From: Ruminococcaceae bacterium P7
Lineage (GTDB): Bacteria; Bacillota; Clostridia; Oscillospirales; Acutalibacteraceae
Assembly: GCA_900100595.1 (NCBI GenBank)
Contig: FMUA01000008.1
Coordinates: 62,001 to 126,000 of the forward strand
Reading direction: 5' to 3'
Length of the DNA stretch: 64,000 nt
Every line of letters starts with the position of its first letter. Within the stretch, counting starts at the first letter, position 1. This document shows positions 7,236-16,907 of this stretch, piece by piece. The translations under genes were made by a program, and so were the position numbers. The notes under the pieces are model-generated. The model worked only from the letters and a program-made list of their open reading frames with translations. It had not been told where the DNA came from and ran no database searches.

Positions 7236-9338
7236 ATGTCTGATTTGGTTATTGTAGAGTCTCCCGCCAAAGCAAAGACAATCAAAAAATATCTCGGAGG
7301 CAACTTCGAGGTTGTCGCGTCAATGGGACACGTCCGCGATTTGCCGAAGGCGCGTCTCAGCGTTGACATCAAGAACCATTTTGCACCGAAATATGATATC
7401 ATAAAGGGCAAGGAAAAGCTTGTCAAGGAGCTGAAAAGCCTTGCTGAAAAAAGTGAAAACATTTATCTCGCAACCGACCCTGACCGCGAGGGAGAGGCGA
7501 TTTCGTGGCATCTTGCCTATATTCTCGACTTGCCGGAGGACTACGGCAAGCGCGTGGAATTTAATGAAATCACCAAGACAGGCGTCAAGGAGGGCATGAG
7601 CCATCCGCGCGAAATCAACGCTGATCTGGTCAACGCGCAGCAGGCGAGAAGGATTCTCGACCGATTGGTGGGTTACAAGCTCAGTCCGTTTATCTCGCAG
7701 AAAATCCGCAGAGGTCTTTCCGCGGGACGCGTGCAGTCCGTCGCGCTGCGGATCATTGTGGACAGAGAAAATGAGATCCGAAAATTCAAGCCGGAGGAAT
7801 ACTGGTCGATCGACGCGAAGTTCATTCCCAAGGGAAGCAGAAAAGCATTTGCCGCTTCGCTGTATTCCGACCAAAACGGCAAGATCAAGATTAAGAATCA
7901 GGAGCAGGCGGACAAGATCGAAGCGGACCTTCAGGGCGCCGACTACACCATCACCAAGGTGCGCCACGGTACACGCAAAAAGAGTCCGGCGCCGCCGTTT
8001 ATTACTTCGACTCTCCAGCAGGAGGCGTCCCGTAAGCTCGGCTTCCAGTCCAGACGCACCATGAAGGTCGCGCAGGAACTGTATGAAGGCGTTGAAATCG
8101 CTGGAATGGGCGCGACAGGTCTGATCACCTACATGCGAACCGATTCGCTGCGCATTTCCAATATTGCGATCGATGAGGTGACGAAATATATCGCGGAAGC
8201 GTACGGCGCTGAGTATCTGCCCGCGCAGCCGCGTCATTTCAAGTCGAGAAAGAATGCGCAGGATGGTCACGAAGCGATTCGTCCGTCGATGCCCGCGCTC
8301 ACGCCGGACAGCATCAAAAGCAGCCTGACCTCCGATCAGTATAAACTCTATAAATTGATCTGGAGCCGCTTTACCGCCTCCCAGATGGCGGAGTGCATCC
8401 AGAAAACCACGCAGGCGGATATCGAAGCCAACGGCTATACGTTCAAGGCTTCGGGCTACTACGTCGATTTTCCGGGATTTACGGCGCTCTATGTGGAGAG
8501 CAAGGATGAAGCAGAGGAGAAATCCACCCAGCTTCCGCCTCTTGAAAAGGATATGCCTGTCAGATGCAAGGAGCTGAAAAAGAACCAGCACTTTACTCAG
8601 CCTCCTGCACGTTACACCGAAGCGTCGCTGATCAAGACGCTCGAGGAGTATGGTATCGGCAGACCGTCCACCTACGCTGCGACGATTACCACTCTCACGG
8701 GCAGGGAATACGTCAAGCGTGAAGCAAAGACGCTGATTCCCACCGAGCTGGGAGAGGCAATCACCACGCTCATGAAGGAGCGTTTCCCCGATATCGTCAA
8801 CGTCAAATTCACCGCCGAGATGGAGGAAAATCTCGACAGCGTGGAGAATGGAGACGTCAAGTGGGACGAGCTGCTCGAGAGCTTCTACGGCGGCTTTGAA
8901 ACGACCCTCAAGGAAGCCAAGGCGGAGATGGAGGGCGTCAAAATCAAGCTCAAAGAGGATGAAACCGATATTGTCTGCGACAAATGCGGCAGAAAGATGG
9001 TCGTCAAGATGGGCAGATACGGCAAGTTTATCGCTTGCCCCGGTTACCCCGAATGTAAGAATATCCTCAAATATGTGGAAAAAACGGGAACGCAGTGCCC
9101 CAAGTGCGGCGGCGATGTCATCGTTAAGCACACGAAGGCAAAGCGTGTGTTCTACGGCTGCTCCAACTATCCGAACTGCGATTTTGTGAGCTGGAACGAG
9201 CCGACCAATGAGAAGTGCCCGCAGTGCGGAGAAATTCTTTTTAAGAAAAAAGGCAAGAAGCCGACGCTTTTCTGTGCCAAAGAGGGCTGCGGCTTTACAA
9301 AAGCGATTCCGACGGAATCAACGGAAGAGAAAGCATGA
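7236..9338 (+). CDS. topA: DNA topoisomerase I (type IA)
   Basis: A 700-residue topoisomerase that relaxes negative supercoils. The Toprim domain begins at once (LVIVESPAKAKTIKKYLGG) and has the metal-binding DPDREGEAISWHL. The active-site tyrosine is residue 299 in GLITYMRTDS. Three C4 zinc ribbons follow near the C-terminus: CDKCGRKMVVKMGRYGKFIAC, CPKCGGDVIV...CSNYPNC and CPQCGEILF...CAKEGC. The length is normal for a Firmicutes TopA. The ribosome site CAGGAGGA lies before the ATG, 19 bases after dprA, and the end overlaps trmFO by four bases. Confidence 0.97.
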   Translation: MSDLVIVESPAKAKTIKKYLGGNFEVVASMGHVRDLPKARLSVDIKNHFAPKYDIIKGKEKLVKELKSLAEKSENIYLATDPDREGEAISWHLAYILDLPEDYGKRVEFNEITKTGVKEGMSHPREINADLVNAQQARRILDRLVGYKLSPFISQKIRRGLSAGRVQSVALRIIVDRENEIRKFKPEEYWSIDAKFIPKGSRKAFAASLYSDQNGKIKIKNQEQADKIEADLQGADYTITKVRHGTRKKSPAPPFITSTLQQEASRKLGFQSRRTMKVAQELYEGVEIAGMGATGLITYMRTDSLRISNIAIDEVTKYIAEAYGAEYLPAQPRHFKSRKNAQDGHEAIRPSMPALTPDSIKSSLTSDQYKLYKLIWSRFTASQMAECIQKTTQADIEANGYTFKASGYYVDFPGFTALYVESKDEAEEKSTQLPPLEKDMPVRCKELKKNQHFTQPPARYTEASLIKTLEEYGIGRPSTYAATITTLTGREYVKREAKTLIPTELGEAITTLMKERFPDIVNVKFTAEMEENLDSVENGDVKWDELLESFYGGFETTLKEAKAEMEGVKIKLKEDETDIVCDKCGRKMVVKMGRYGKFIACPGYPECKNILKYVEKTGTQCPKCGGDVIVKHTKAKRVFYGCSNYPNCDFVSWNEPTNEKCPQCGEILFKKKGKKPTLFCAKEGCGFTKAIPTESTEEKA

Positions 9339-10657
9339 AAATCAATGTCATAGGCGCGGGTCTCGCAGGCTGCGAGGCGGCGATGCAGATTGCGTCCGCA
9401 GGTATTCCTGTGCGGCTTTATGAGATGAAGCCGAACAAGAAATCGCCCGCGCATAAAACCAACTATTTCGGAGAGCTTGTCTGTTCAAACTCTCTCAAAG
9501 CAATGCGCGTAGAAAGCGCGGCGGGCTTGCTCAAGGAGGAAATGCGCAGGCTCAACTCCTTTCTGATGCAGTGCGCCGACAAATGCCAAGTCCCCGCGGG
9601 CGGCGCGCTTGCGGTGGACAGAGAAAAATTTGCGCAGCTCGTGACGGAAGGGATTCAGTCCCAGCCGCTGATAGAGGTCGTCAGTGAGGAAATCACCGCG
9701 ATTCCCGAGAGCGGTATCACGGTTATCGCGACAGGTCCGCTGACCTCCGACGCGCTCGCGAAGGCGATTGAGGAACGCTTCGGCGATTCCCTGTCATTTT
9801 TTGACGCAGCCGCGCCGATTGTCACCGCCGAGAGCATCGATATGGAATACACCTTTACCGCGTCGCGCTATGAGCGCGGCGGTGAGGACGACTATATAAA
9901 CTGTCCGATGAACAAGGAAGAATATGAGCGCTTCTACAATGCGCTCGTCAGCGCCGAGCGTGCGCCGCTGCACGACTTTGACGTCAGCAATCCCAAGGTA
10001 TACGAGGGCTGTATGCCGGTCGAGGTGATGGCGCAGAGAGGAGAGGGCACGCTGCGTTTCGGACCGATGAAGCCCGTCGGCTTGATTGATCCGAAAACAG
10101 GACATCGTCCGTGGGCTGTTTTGCAGCTGCGCAAGGAGAACGCGGCAGGTACGATGTACAATCTGGTCGGTTTCCAGACAAACCTCAAATTTCCCGAGCA
10201 AAAGCGTGTGTTTTCGTTGATTCCTGCGCTGCACAACGCGGACTTTGTCCGTTACGGCGTGATGCACCGCAATACCTTTCTCTGCTCGCCGAAGATTTTG
10301 AACGCAGATTTTTCTGTTAAAGAAAATAAGAATCTGTTCTTCGCGGGACAGATCACCGGCGTCGAGGGCTATATGGAATCCGCTGCATCGGGTATTCTGG
10401 CGGGCATGAACGCAGTCAGGGTGCTGCGCGGTCAGCCGACGCTGGTGTTTCCCGCAGATACCATGATGGGAGCGCTTTCACGCTATATCGCGGATCCGAC
10501 CGTCAAAAAATTCCAGCCGATGGGAGCCAATCTCGGCATCCTGCCCGAGCTGGAAAAACGTCCGAGAGACAAACGTGAGCGTGCGGCTGCTTACGCGTAT
10601 CGCGCGCTTGCTTCACAGGAAATATATATCAAAGAACAATTGGGTATGGGTGAATAG
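9335..10657 (+). CDS. trmFO: tRNA (uracil-54-C5)-methyltransferase, folate-dependent
   Basis: A 440-residue FAD enzyme that makes ribothymidine at tRNA position 54 using methylenetetrahydrofolate. The FAD-binding INVIGAGLAGCEAAMQIA is at the extreme N-terminus. Other family blocks are YEMKP, ELVCSNSLKA (with the conserved Cys), TGPLTSDALA, YINCPMNKEEYERF, LRFGPMKPVGL, QTNLKFPEQKRVF and the C-terminal GQITGVEGYMESAASGILAGMNA. ATGA overlap with topA implies translational coupling. The length is typical. Confidence 0.97.
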   Translation: MKINVIGAGLAGCEAAMQIASAGIPVRLYEMKPNKKSPAHKTNYFGELVCSNSLKAMRVESAAGLLKEEMRRLNSFLMQCADKCQVPAGGALAVDREKFAQLVTEGIQSQPLIEVVSEEITAIPESGITVIATGPLTSDALAKAIEERFGDSLSFFDAAAPIVTAESIDMEYTFTASRYERGGEDDYINCPMNKEEYERFYNALVSAERAPLHDFDVSNPKVYEGCMPVEVMAQRGEGTLRFGPMKPVGLIDPKTGHRPWAVLQLRKENAAGTMYNLVGFQTNLKFPEQKRVFSLIPALHNADFVRYGVMHRNTFLCSPKILNADFSVKENKNLFFAGQITGVEGYMESAASGILAGMNAVRVLRGQPTLVFPADTMMGALSRYIADPTVKKFQPMGANLGILPELEKRPRDKRERAAAYAYRALASQEIYIKEQLGMGE

Positions 10658-10658
10658 T

Positions 10659-11639
10659 ATGACAATTATTGTAGACGCCTTCGGCGGTGACAACGCGCCT
10701 CTCGAAATCATCAAGGGCTGCGCTCAGGCGGTCGAGGAATTCGGCGTAAACATCTTGCTGACAGGCAGGGAGGATATCATCCGCAAGACGGCAGAGGAGA
10801 ATAACATTTCCCTGAATAATATGGAGATAGAGGATTGTCCCGACGTTATCACGATGGAGGACGAGCCGAATTGCGTCCGCAAGGCAAAGAAAGACAGCTC
10901 TATGGCAGTCGGTTTCCGCCTGCTCAATGAGGGCAGAGGAGACGCCTTCATGAGCGCGGGCAACAGCGGCGCTCTGTGTGTCGGCGCAACCGTTCTTGTC
11001 AAGAGAATCAAGGGCATCAAGCGTCCCGCATTCGCACCTGTTCTTCCTGCGGAAAACGGCTTCTTCATGCTGCTTGACGGCGGCGCGAATGTTGAGTGCC
11101 GTCCCGAAATGCTCTATCAGTTTGCCGTGATGGCGTCCATCTATATGGAAAAGGTCATGAAGGTGAAGAACCCGAGAATCGGTCTTGCCAACGTCGGCAC
11201 CGAGGATCATAAGGGTACGGACGTCACCCGCGAAACCTATCAGCTTCTCAAGGCGAGCAATCTGAATTTTGTCGGCAATGTCGAGGGCAGAGATTTGCCC
11301 AAGGGCGTCTGCGACGTTGTTGTCTGCGACGGCTTTTCGGGCAACATGGTTCTCAAAACCTATGAGGGCGTTGCCATCACGCTGCTGCAGATCATGAAGA
11401 ATATGTTCACCGGCAGCGTCAAGGGCAAGATGGCAGCCGCACTGGTCATGAAGGACCTCAAGGAAATCAAGGATAAATTCAATTACAACGCCTACGGCGC
11501 TGCACCGATTCTCGGCGCGTCCAAGCCCGTATTCAAGGCGCACGGCGATTCCAAGGCGGTCACAATCCGCAGCGGCATCAAGCTGGTGAAGGAATATGTC
11601 GACGGAAAGGCGATTGACGCGATCAGCGCCTCGCTGTAA
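10659..11639 (+). CDS. plsX: Phosphate acyltransferase PlsX
   Basis: A 326-residue PlsX that converts acyl-ACP to acyl-phosphate for phosphatidic acid synthesis. It starts MTIIVDAFGGDNAP, the family signature, and contains SAGNSGALCVGA, LLDGGANVECRPEML, ANVGTEDHKGTD, NFVGNVEGRDL and VCDGFSGNMVLKT. The start at 10659 comes two bases after the trmFO stop; an in-frame upstream extension lies inside trmFO and is rejected. In many Firmicutes acpP lies between plsX and rnc; here rnc follows after only 15 bases, so acyl carrier protein must be encoded elsewhere. Confidence 0.96.
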   Translation: MTIIVDAFGGDNAPLEIIKGCAQAVEEFGVNILLTGREDIIRKTAEENNISLNNMEIEDCPDVITMEDEPNCVRKAKKDSSMAVGFRLLNEGRGDAFMSAGNSGALCVGATVLVKRIKGIKRPAFAPVLPAENGFFMLLDGGANVECRPEMLYQFAVMASIYMEKVMKVKNPRIGLANVGTEDHKGTDVTRETYQLLKASNLNFVGNVEGRDLPKGVCDVVVCDGFSGNMVLKTYEGVAITLLQIMKNMFTGSVKGKMAAALVMKDLKEIKDKFNYNAYGAAPILGASKPVFKAHGDSKAVTIRSGIKLVKEYVDGKAIDAISASL

Positions 11640-11654
11640 ATTTGGAGAAACGGT

Positions 11655-12332
11655 ATGAAGGATTTAGAGAATAAAATCGGCTACAGCTTTCAGAACAAGG
11701 ACTTGCTCAGGGAAGCCCTGACGCATTCCTCCTACGCAAACGAGCACAAGTCGCAGCATATCAAGTATAACGAGCGTCTGGAATTTCTCGGGGACGCGGT
11801 CTTGTCAATTGTCGTTTCGGACTATATTTTCAAGCATTGCCCCGAGCTTCCCGAGGGCGAACTGACCAAGCTGCGCGCGTCGCTGGTATGTGAGAAGTCC
11901 CTGTTTGAATTTGCGAAAAAGCTCAATCTGGGCAGCTATCTGATTCTCAGCAAGGGCGAGAGAAATAATCACGGCGCGGAACGTCCGTCCATTCTTTCCG
12001 ACGCGTTTGAGGCGCTGATCGCCGCGATCTATATCGACGGCGGCATCGAGCCTGCCTCAAAGCATATTCTCAACTTCATCATTCCCGCTATCAAAAATTC
12101 CAAGAAGAAAAAGGTCAAGGATTACAAGACGACCTTGCAGGAGATCGTGCAGAAGAACCCCGGCGAGCGGCTCGAATACGTCCTCATCGGCGAGAGCGGT
12201 CCCGACCACAACAAGCACTTTGTGGTGGAGGTTCATCTCAACAGCAATGTCATCGGCAAGGGCGGCGGCAGGAGCAAAAAAGAGGCGGAGCAGCAGGCGG
12301 CACGGGAAGCATTGGAGCTGATGGGCTATTAA
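11655..12332 (+). CDS. rnc: Ribonuclease III
   Basis: A 225-residue RNase III, cutting double-stranded RNA in rRNA and mRNA processing. The catalytic domain has the signature ERLEFLGDAVLSIVVSDYIF with the essential acidic residues, and DAFEALIAAIYIDGG carries the second Asp/Glu pair. The C-terminal double-stranded-RNA-binding domain ends GKGGGRSKKEAEQQAAREALELM. A GGAGAAACGG ribosome site precedes the ATG. Its TAA overlaps by one base the proposed ATT start of the radical SAM gene. The rnc-radical SAM-smc-ftsY order is common in Clostridia. Confidence 0.96.
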   Translation: MKDLENKIGYSFQNKDLLREALTHSSYANEHKSQHIKYNERLEFLGDAVLSIVVSDYIFKHCPELPEGELTKLRASLVCEKSLFEFAKKLNLGSYLILSKGERNNHGAERPSILSDAFEALIAAIYIDGGIEPASKHILNFIIPAIKNSKKKKVKDYKTTLQEIVQKNPGERLEYVLIGESGPDHNKHFVVEVHLNSNVIGKGGGRSKKEAEQQAAREALELMGY

Positions 12333-13323
12333 GCACAGCAACATTTCTATTTTTATTCCGCACAACGGCTGCCCGCATCAGTGCAGCTTCTGCAACCAGA
12401 AAAACATCACGGGTCAGGCGTATCAGCCGACAGCGGATGACGTCAGGACGACTTTGCGAAAGGCGCAGGCAGATTTGGGCATCCGTGCAAAAAATGCCGA
12501 AATTGCATTTTTCGGCGGCAGCTTTACCGCGATTGACCGTGGGTATATGCTGTCGCTACTGGATGCGGCGAAGGAGTTTGAAGATTCTTTTGCGGGAATC
12601 CGCGTTTCCACGCGTCCCGACTGCGTGGATGACGAAGTGCTGGATATTTTGCAGGCATACCATGTTACGGCAATTGAGCTGGGAGCACAATCCATGTGTG
12701 ACAGCGTCCTCCTTCTGAACGAACGCGGTCATACCGCGGAGGATGTGATTTCTGCGTCAAAGCGGATACAATGCCGCGGGATTTCCCTCGGGTTACAGAT
12801 GATGACGGGACTTTACGGCTCCGATTTTGAAAAAGACCTTGCCACGGCGCGAAGCTTTATTGCACTGCGTCCCGATACCGTACGGATATATCCGACGGTT
12901 GTGATGAAGCAGACAGCGTTGGAAAAATATTATCTGGAGGGCAGATATCAGCCCTACACACTGGAGGAATCCGTTGCGCTTTGCGCTAATCTGATTCAGA
13001 TGTTCGAAGCGGAGCGCATTCCGATTATCCGACTCGGCTTGCACTATTCCGACAGCCTGATGCAGAACGGCTACACGGAAAACTATCATCCCGCATTCAG
13101 GGAAATGTGCGAGAGCAAACTGTTTTATGATTCTTTTTTAGAAAAATCAAAGAAGTATGAATCCAAACGACTGACGGTTGTGATTCATCCGAAATCCCTG
13201 TCCAAGTTTTCCGGACAGAAGAAAAGCAATTTCGGGCGTCTGTCCGCGCTCGGATATGAGATAACCGTCCGGTTTGACGATACATTGGAAAAATACGAAC
13301 TGCGCATTGAGGTGAGCGATTGA
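12328..13323 (+). CDS. Radical SAM protein, Elp3-like, with probable ATT start
   Basis: A 331-residue radical SAM enzyme. From the proposed start the protein begins (M)KHSNISIFIPHNGCPHQC and its iron-sulfur motif CxxxCxxC uses Cys15, Cys19 and Cys22. AFFGGSFTAIDR and VSTRPDCVDDEVL follow, as in Elp3-like proteins, and a Radical_SAM_C-like region completes it. The reading frame opens only at 12322, after a TGA at 12319-12321. The first ATG/GTG/TTG is the TTG at 12454, which would remove the cluster-binding cysteines. The ATT at 12328 matches the usual start of relatives and has GGAG (12314-12317) 10 bases upstream. Function unknown; tRNA or protein modification is a guess. Next to smc. Confidence 0.83.
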   Translation: MKHSNISIFIPHNGCPHQCSFCNQKNITGQAYQPTADDVRTTLRKAQADLGIRAKNAEIAFFGGSFTAIDRGYMLSLLDAAKEFEDSFAGIRVSTRPDCVDDEVLDILQAYHVTAIELGAQSMCDSVLLLNERGHTAEDVISASKRIQCRGISLGLQMMTGLYGSDFEKDLATARSFIALRPDTVRIYPTVVMKQTALEKYYLEGRYQPYTLEESVALCANLIQMFEAERIPIIRLGLHYSDSLMQNGYTENYHPAFREMCESKLFYDSFLEKSKKYESKRLTVVIHPKSLSKFSGQKKSNFGRLSALGYEITVRFDDTLEKYELRIEVSD

Positions 13324-16300
13324 AACTAAAATCATTGGAAATTCAGGGCTTTAAAACCTTTCCCGACAAAACGAAATTATCCTTTGAGCAGGGAATCACC
13401 TCGGTAGTGGGTCCGAACGGTTCGGGAAAAAGCAATATCAGCGACGCGATCCGCTGGGTTCTCGGCGAGCAGTCACCCAAAAGCCTGCGCTGTTCCAAAA
13501 TGGAGGATGTCGTGTTCAACGGTACCGACAAGCGCAAGCGACAGGGCTACGCCGAGGTCACGCTGAATATCGACAACGCCGACCGCTTTCTGCAATTCGA
13601 CGGCGACGAGATCGCCGTCACGCGGCGCTATTACCGCAGCGGTGAAAGCGAATATATGATTAACAAGGCAGCTGTCCGACTGAAGGATATCAACGAGTTA
13701 TTCATGGACACGGGTCTCGGCAGAGACGGCTATTCCATGATCGGACAGGGCAAGATCGACAGCATCGTTTCCTCAAAAAGCGAGGACAGGCGTGAGATTT
13801 TTGAGGAAGCGGCGGGCATTTCCCGTTATCGTTACCGCAAAATCGACGCGGAGCGAAAGCTGAAAAACACAGAGGACAATCTGCTGCGTCTGCGCGATAT
13901 CGTCACGGAGCTGGAGGAGCGTGTCGGACCTCTGAAAAAGCAGTCCGAAAAGGCGCAGAAGTTTTTAGAGTATGCCGAGGAAAAGCGCAGTATTGAGATC
14001 GCGATCTGGCTGCTGACGCTCGACAAGTCGCAGGACAATCTCAAGGAGCAGGACGAGAAAATCGCGATTGCCCGCGCGCAGTATGACGACGCGGAGCAGG
14101 CGCTCGCCGATATCCAGTCGGAGACCGAGCAGATTTATTTTCAAAACGGCGAGCTGTCATCAAAGGTTGAGGGCCTCCGTTCCGAGATATCTGCCCTCGA
14201 CGGTGAGATCGCGGTGAAGAAGTCTGCCATCTCGGTTGCGGAGAATGATATTCTCCACCACAATGAAAATATTGAACGTATCAAAAACGAAATTGAACAA
14301 GCCGCGCAGAACCGCGAGGAGCTGGAACGCTCCATCGGGGAAAAGCAGGAAAAAATAGCGGCGCTTGATTATCAAATCACATCGGGACAACGTGAGTACG
14401 CGCTGCTTTCGGAGCAGCTCAATACCATCAATCTCGATTCGGGAAAGAGCGCGGACACGCTGCAGGAGCTGACCTCCCAGCTCTCTGTTCTGACGGCGCA
14501 GTCCGCGGACGCGAGAGTTATCGACATGACGTCGGACAGCAGTATCAACGAGCTGACGGAGCGAATCGAGAGCTTAAAGCAGACTGACGGCGAAAAAACA
14601 GTCCAATTGCAGGAATTGGAGGAAATGCGTCGTCAGTATGAACAGGATATCGAAAAAGCTGCGTCCGAAATCCGGTCGGCGCAGAACAGCGTCACGGGGC
14701 TCGAGCTCAAGCAGGAATCCAAGAATCAAAGGAAAAACGAGGTCAAGGCAGAGTGCGACAAGCTGACGCTCGACGTCAGGGAGCATCAGAGAAAAATCAC
14801 GTTCCTCGAGAATATGGAGCGTAATCTGGAAGGTTTCTCCAAGAGCGTGAAGATTGTGGTCAACGCCTCTCACGCGGGCAAGCTAAAGGGTGTCTGCGGT
14901 CCCGTATCGCGTGTAATATCGGTGCCTTCCGAGTACGCAGTCGCGATTGAAACCGCTCTCGGCGCAGCCATGCAGAATATTGTCATGGAAAGCGACGAGG
15001 ACGCGAAGCAGGCAATCCGCTATCTGAAATCCACAGACGGCGGACGCGCGACGTTCCTGCCGCTCAATACCATCAAGTCCCGCGAGCTGCGTGAGAACGG
15101 TCTGGAGGACTGCTACGGCTTTGTGGGCGTCGCGTCCGATCTCTGCTCCTGTGAGCCGAAGTATCAGAACATCCTCGGCTCTTTGCTTGGCAAGATCGTT
15201 ATTGCCGAGGAGCTTAACAGCGCGGTCGCGATAGCAAAACGCTACTCCTACCGCTTCCGCATCGTGACTCTCGATGGTCAGGTCGTCAACGCCGGCGGAT
15301 CCCTGACTGGCGGTTCGCAGATTCGCAGCACAGGCGTGCTCAGCCGTGCGTCGGAGATTAAGAAGCTCAGGACTCAGACCGAAAAATTAATCAGCAAGTC
15401 GAAAGCCGCCGAAGAATTGTCGGAACAGCTCAACCGTGAATACGCGGCGATAGAAGCGGAGCTGCTCGGCACACGTGCGGAGCTTTCTAATCAGCAGCAG
15501 GAGCTTGTCCGCTTGCAGGCGGAGCAGCGTGCCTGCGAAAATGAAATCAACAACACAAGGGAAATTATAGATAATTCCCAAAACGAAATAAACACCTGCC
15601 TCGACAAAATCGGTCAGCTCAAGCAAAGCCGAAAGGAAGCGCTTGAAAAGCTGACGGAGCTGAACCTCAAAATATCGGCAGCCGAGGAAAAGGTCAATAC
15701 GGTGACGGGAAGCCGCGCACAGCTCACGGAAAAACGTGAGGAGCTTTCCGCACAGCTCCAGAACATCCGTCTGGAAATCGTCAAGGCGCAAAAGGACGTG
15801 GACGCGCTGAACTCCGAAATCGTCTTTGCGAAGAACACAGGCTCCGACAACCTCGAAAAGCAAGAAGAGCTGAAGGCGCAGATCGAATCCGTCAAAGTGA
15901 GTATTCGGAACGCGGAGGAGGAAATCAGCCGTCTGAAAGAAACTATCGCTTCTCTCGAGGGTACGCAGCAGTCCAAGCGTCAGCAGATTGAGTCACTCAG
16001 CCAAAAGCGAGAGCAGCTCGAAAAGCGAAGCGCGGATATCCGTGCCATCGAACGTGATAAAGCATCCGAACGTGAGGTTTCGGGCAGAGAGCTTGCCCGT
16101 CTTGAGGAGCGCAAGGTCAATATTGAAAAAGAATTCAACACCATCATCTCCAAGCTCTGGGAGGAATACGAGCTGACAAGGCGCGAGGCTGAGAAAATCG
16201 CGATTCCCATTGCAGAGCCGCAAAAGGCGCAGAGACGTCTTTCCGAGCTGAAACAGAGCATCAAGTCGCTGGGCAACGTCAATGTCAGCGCAATCGAGGA

Positions 16301-16895
16301 ATATAAAGAGGTCTCCGAACGGTACGAATTTATGAGCGTCCAGCTTGCGGATATCGAGAAGTCCAAGAAGGAGATCGAAAGCTTGATTACGACTCTCACC
16401 AAGCAGATGAAGGAAGTGTTCGTTGAGAGCTTTGACCGTATCAACCGCAATTTTACCGAGACCTTCAAGGAGCTCTTCGGCGGCGGCACCGCGTCGCTTT
16501 CGCTGGCTGACCCGGAGAATATCCTCACCAGCGGCATCGACATCCTCGTGCATCCTCCTGGCAAAATCGTCGTTCATCTCGACGCGCTCTCGGGCGGCGA
16601 AAAGGCGCTTGTCGCCGTAGCGCTGTATTTTGCGATCATGAAGGTCAGACCGGCGCCGTTCTGCGTCATGGACGAGATCGAGGCGGCGCTCGATGACGTC
16701 AATGTATTCCGATTCGCCAGCTACCTGCGCAGGCTGACGGACAACACACAGTTTATTCTGATTACGCACCGCCGCGGCACGATGGAGGAAGCCGACGTGC
16801 TTTACGGCGTTACCATGCAGGATGAAGGAATATCCAAGCTGCTCGAGCTGCGCTCCACCGAGGTGGCGGCAAAGCTGGGCATAGAAAGTAAATAA
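13320..16895 (+). CDS. smc: Chromosome partition protein SMC
   Basis: A 1191-residue SMC ATPase, the motor of the condensin-like SMC-ScpAB complex. Walker A GPNGSGKSNISDAIRWVLGE is at residues ~32-51. Two long Glu/Lys/Gln-rich coiled coils flank a hinge near residues 510-680 (GKLKGVCGPVSRVISVP, GGRATFLPL, VVNAGGSLTGG). The C-terminal head has the signature DALSGGEKALVAVAL and Walker B PFCVMDEIEAALDD. The start is TTG, overlapping the TGA of the radical SAM gene, with GAGGTG (13309-13314) 5 bases upstream. Full length and intact. Confidence 0.97.
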   Translation: MKLKSLEIQGFKTFPDKTKLSFEQGITSVVGPNGSGKSNISDAIRWVLGEQSPKSLRCSKMEDVVFNGTDKRKRQGYAEVTLNIDNADRFLQFDGDEIAVTRRYYRSGESEYMINKAAVRLKDINELFMDTGLGRDGYSMIGQGKIDSIVSSKSEDRREIFEEAAGISRYRYRKIDAERKLKNTEDNLLRLRDIVTELEERVGPLKKQSEKAQKFLEYAEEKRSIEIAIWLLTLDKSQDNLKEQDEKIAIARAQYDDAEQALADIQSETEQIYFQNGELSSKVEGLRSEISALDGEIAVKKSAISVAENDILHHNENIERIKNEIEQAAQNREELERSIGEKQEKIAALDYQITSGQREYALLSEQLNTINLDSGKSADTLQELTSQLSVLTAQSADARVIDMTSDSSINELTERIESLKQTDGEKTVQLQELEEMRRQYEQDIEKAASEIRSAQNSVTGLELKQESKNQRKNEVKAECDKLTLDVREHQRKITFLENMERNLEGFSKSVKIVVNASHAGKLKGVCGPVSRVISVPSEYAVAIETALGAAMQNIVMESDEDAKQAIRYLKSTDGGRATFLPLNTIKSRELRENGLEDCYGFVGVASDLCSCEPKYQNILGSLLGKIVIAEELNSAVAIAKRYSYRFRIVTLDGQVVNAGGSLTGGSQIRSTGVLSRASEIKKLRTQTEKLISKSKAAEELSEQLNREYAAIEAELLGTRAELSNQQQELVRLQAEQRACENEINNTREIIDNSQNEINTCLDKIGQLKQSRKEALEKLTELNLKISAAEEKVNTVTGSRAQLTEKREELSAQLQNIRLEIVKAQKDVDALNSEIVFAKNTGSDNLEKQEELKAQIESVKVSIRNAEEEISRLKETIASLEGTQQSKRQQIESLSQKREQLEKRSADIRAIERDKASEREVSGRELARLEERKVNIEKEFNTIISKLWEEYELTRREAEKIAIPIAEPQKAQRRLSELKQSIKSLGNVNVSAIEEYKEVSERYEFMSVQLADIEKSKKEIESLITTLTKQMKEVFVESFDRINRNFTETFKELFGGGTASLSLADPENILTSGIDILVHPPGKIVVHLDALSGGEKALVAVALYFAIMKVRPAPFCVMDEIEAALDDVNVFRFASYLRRLTDNTQFILITHRRGTMEEADVLYGVTMQDEGISKLLELRSTEVAAKLGIESK

Positions 16896-16907
16896 AGGAA
16901 CAATGTT

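Noticed and set aside
7320..9131. Minus-strand open frame of 603 codons opposite topA
   Set aside because: topA is certain. Long antisense frames recur opposite ileS, mutS, leuS and others in this window, showing a codon-usage effect.
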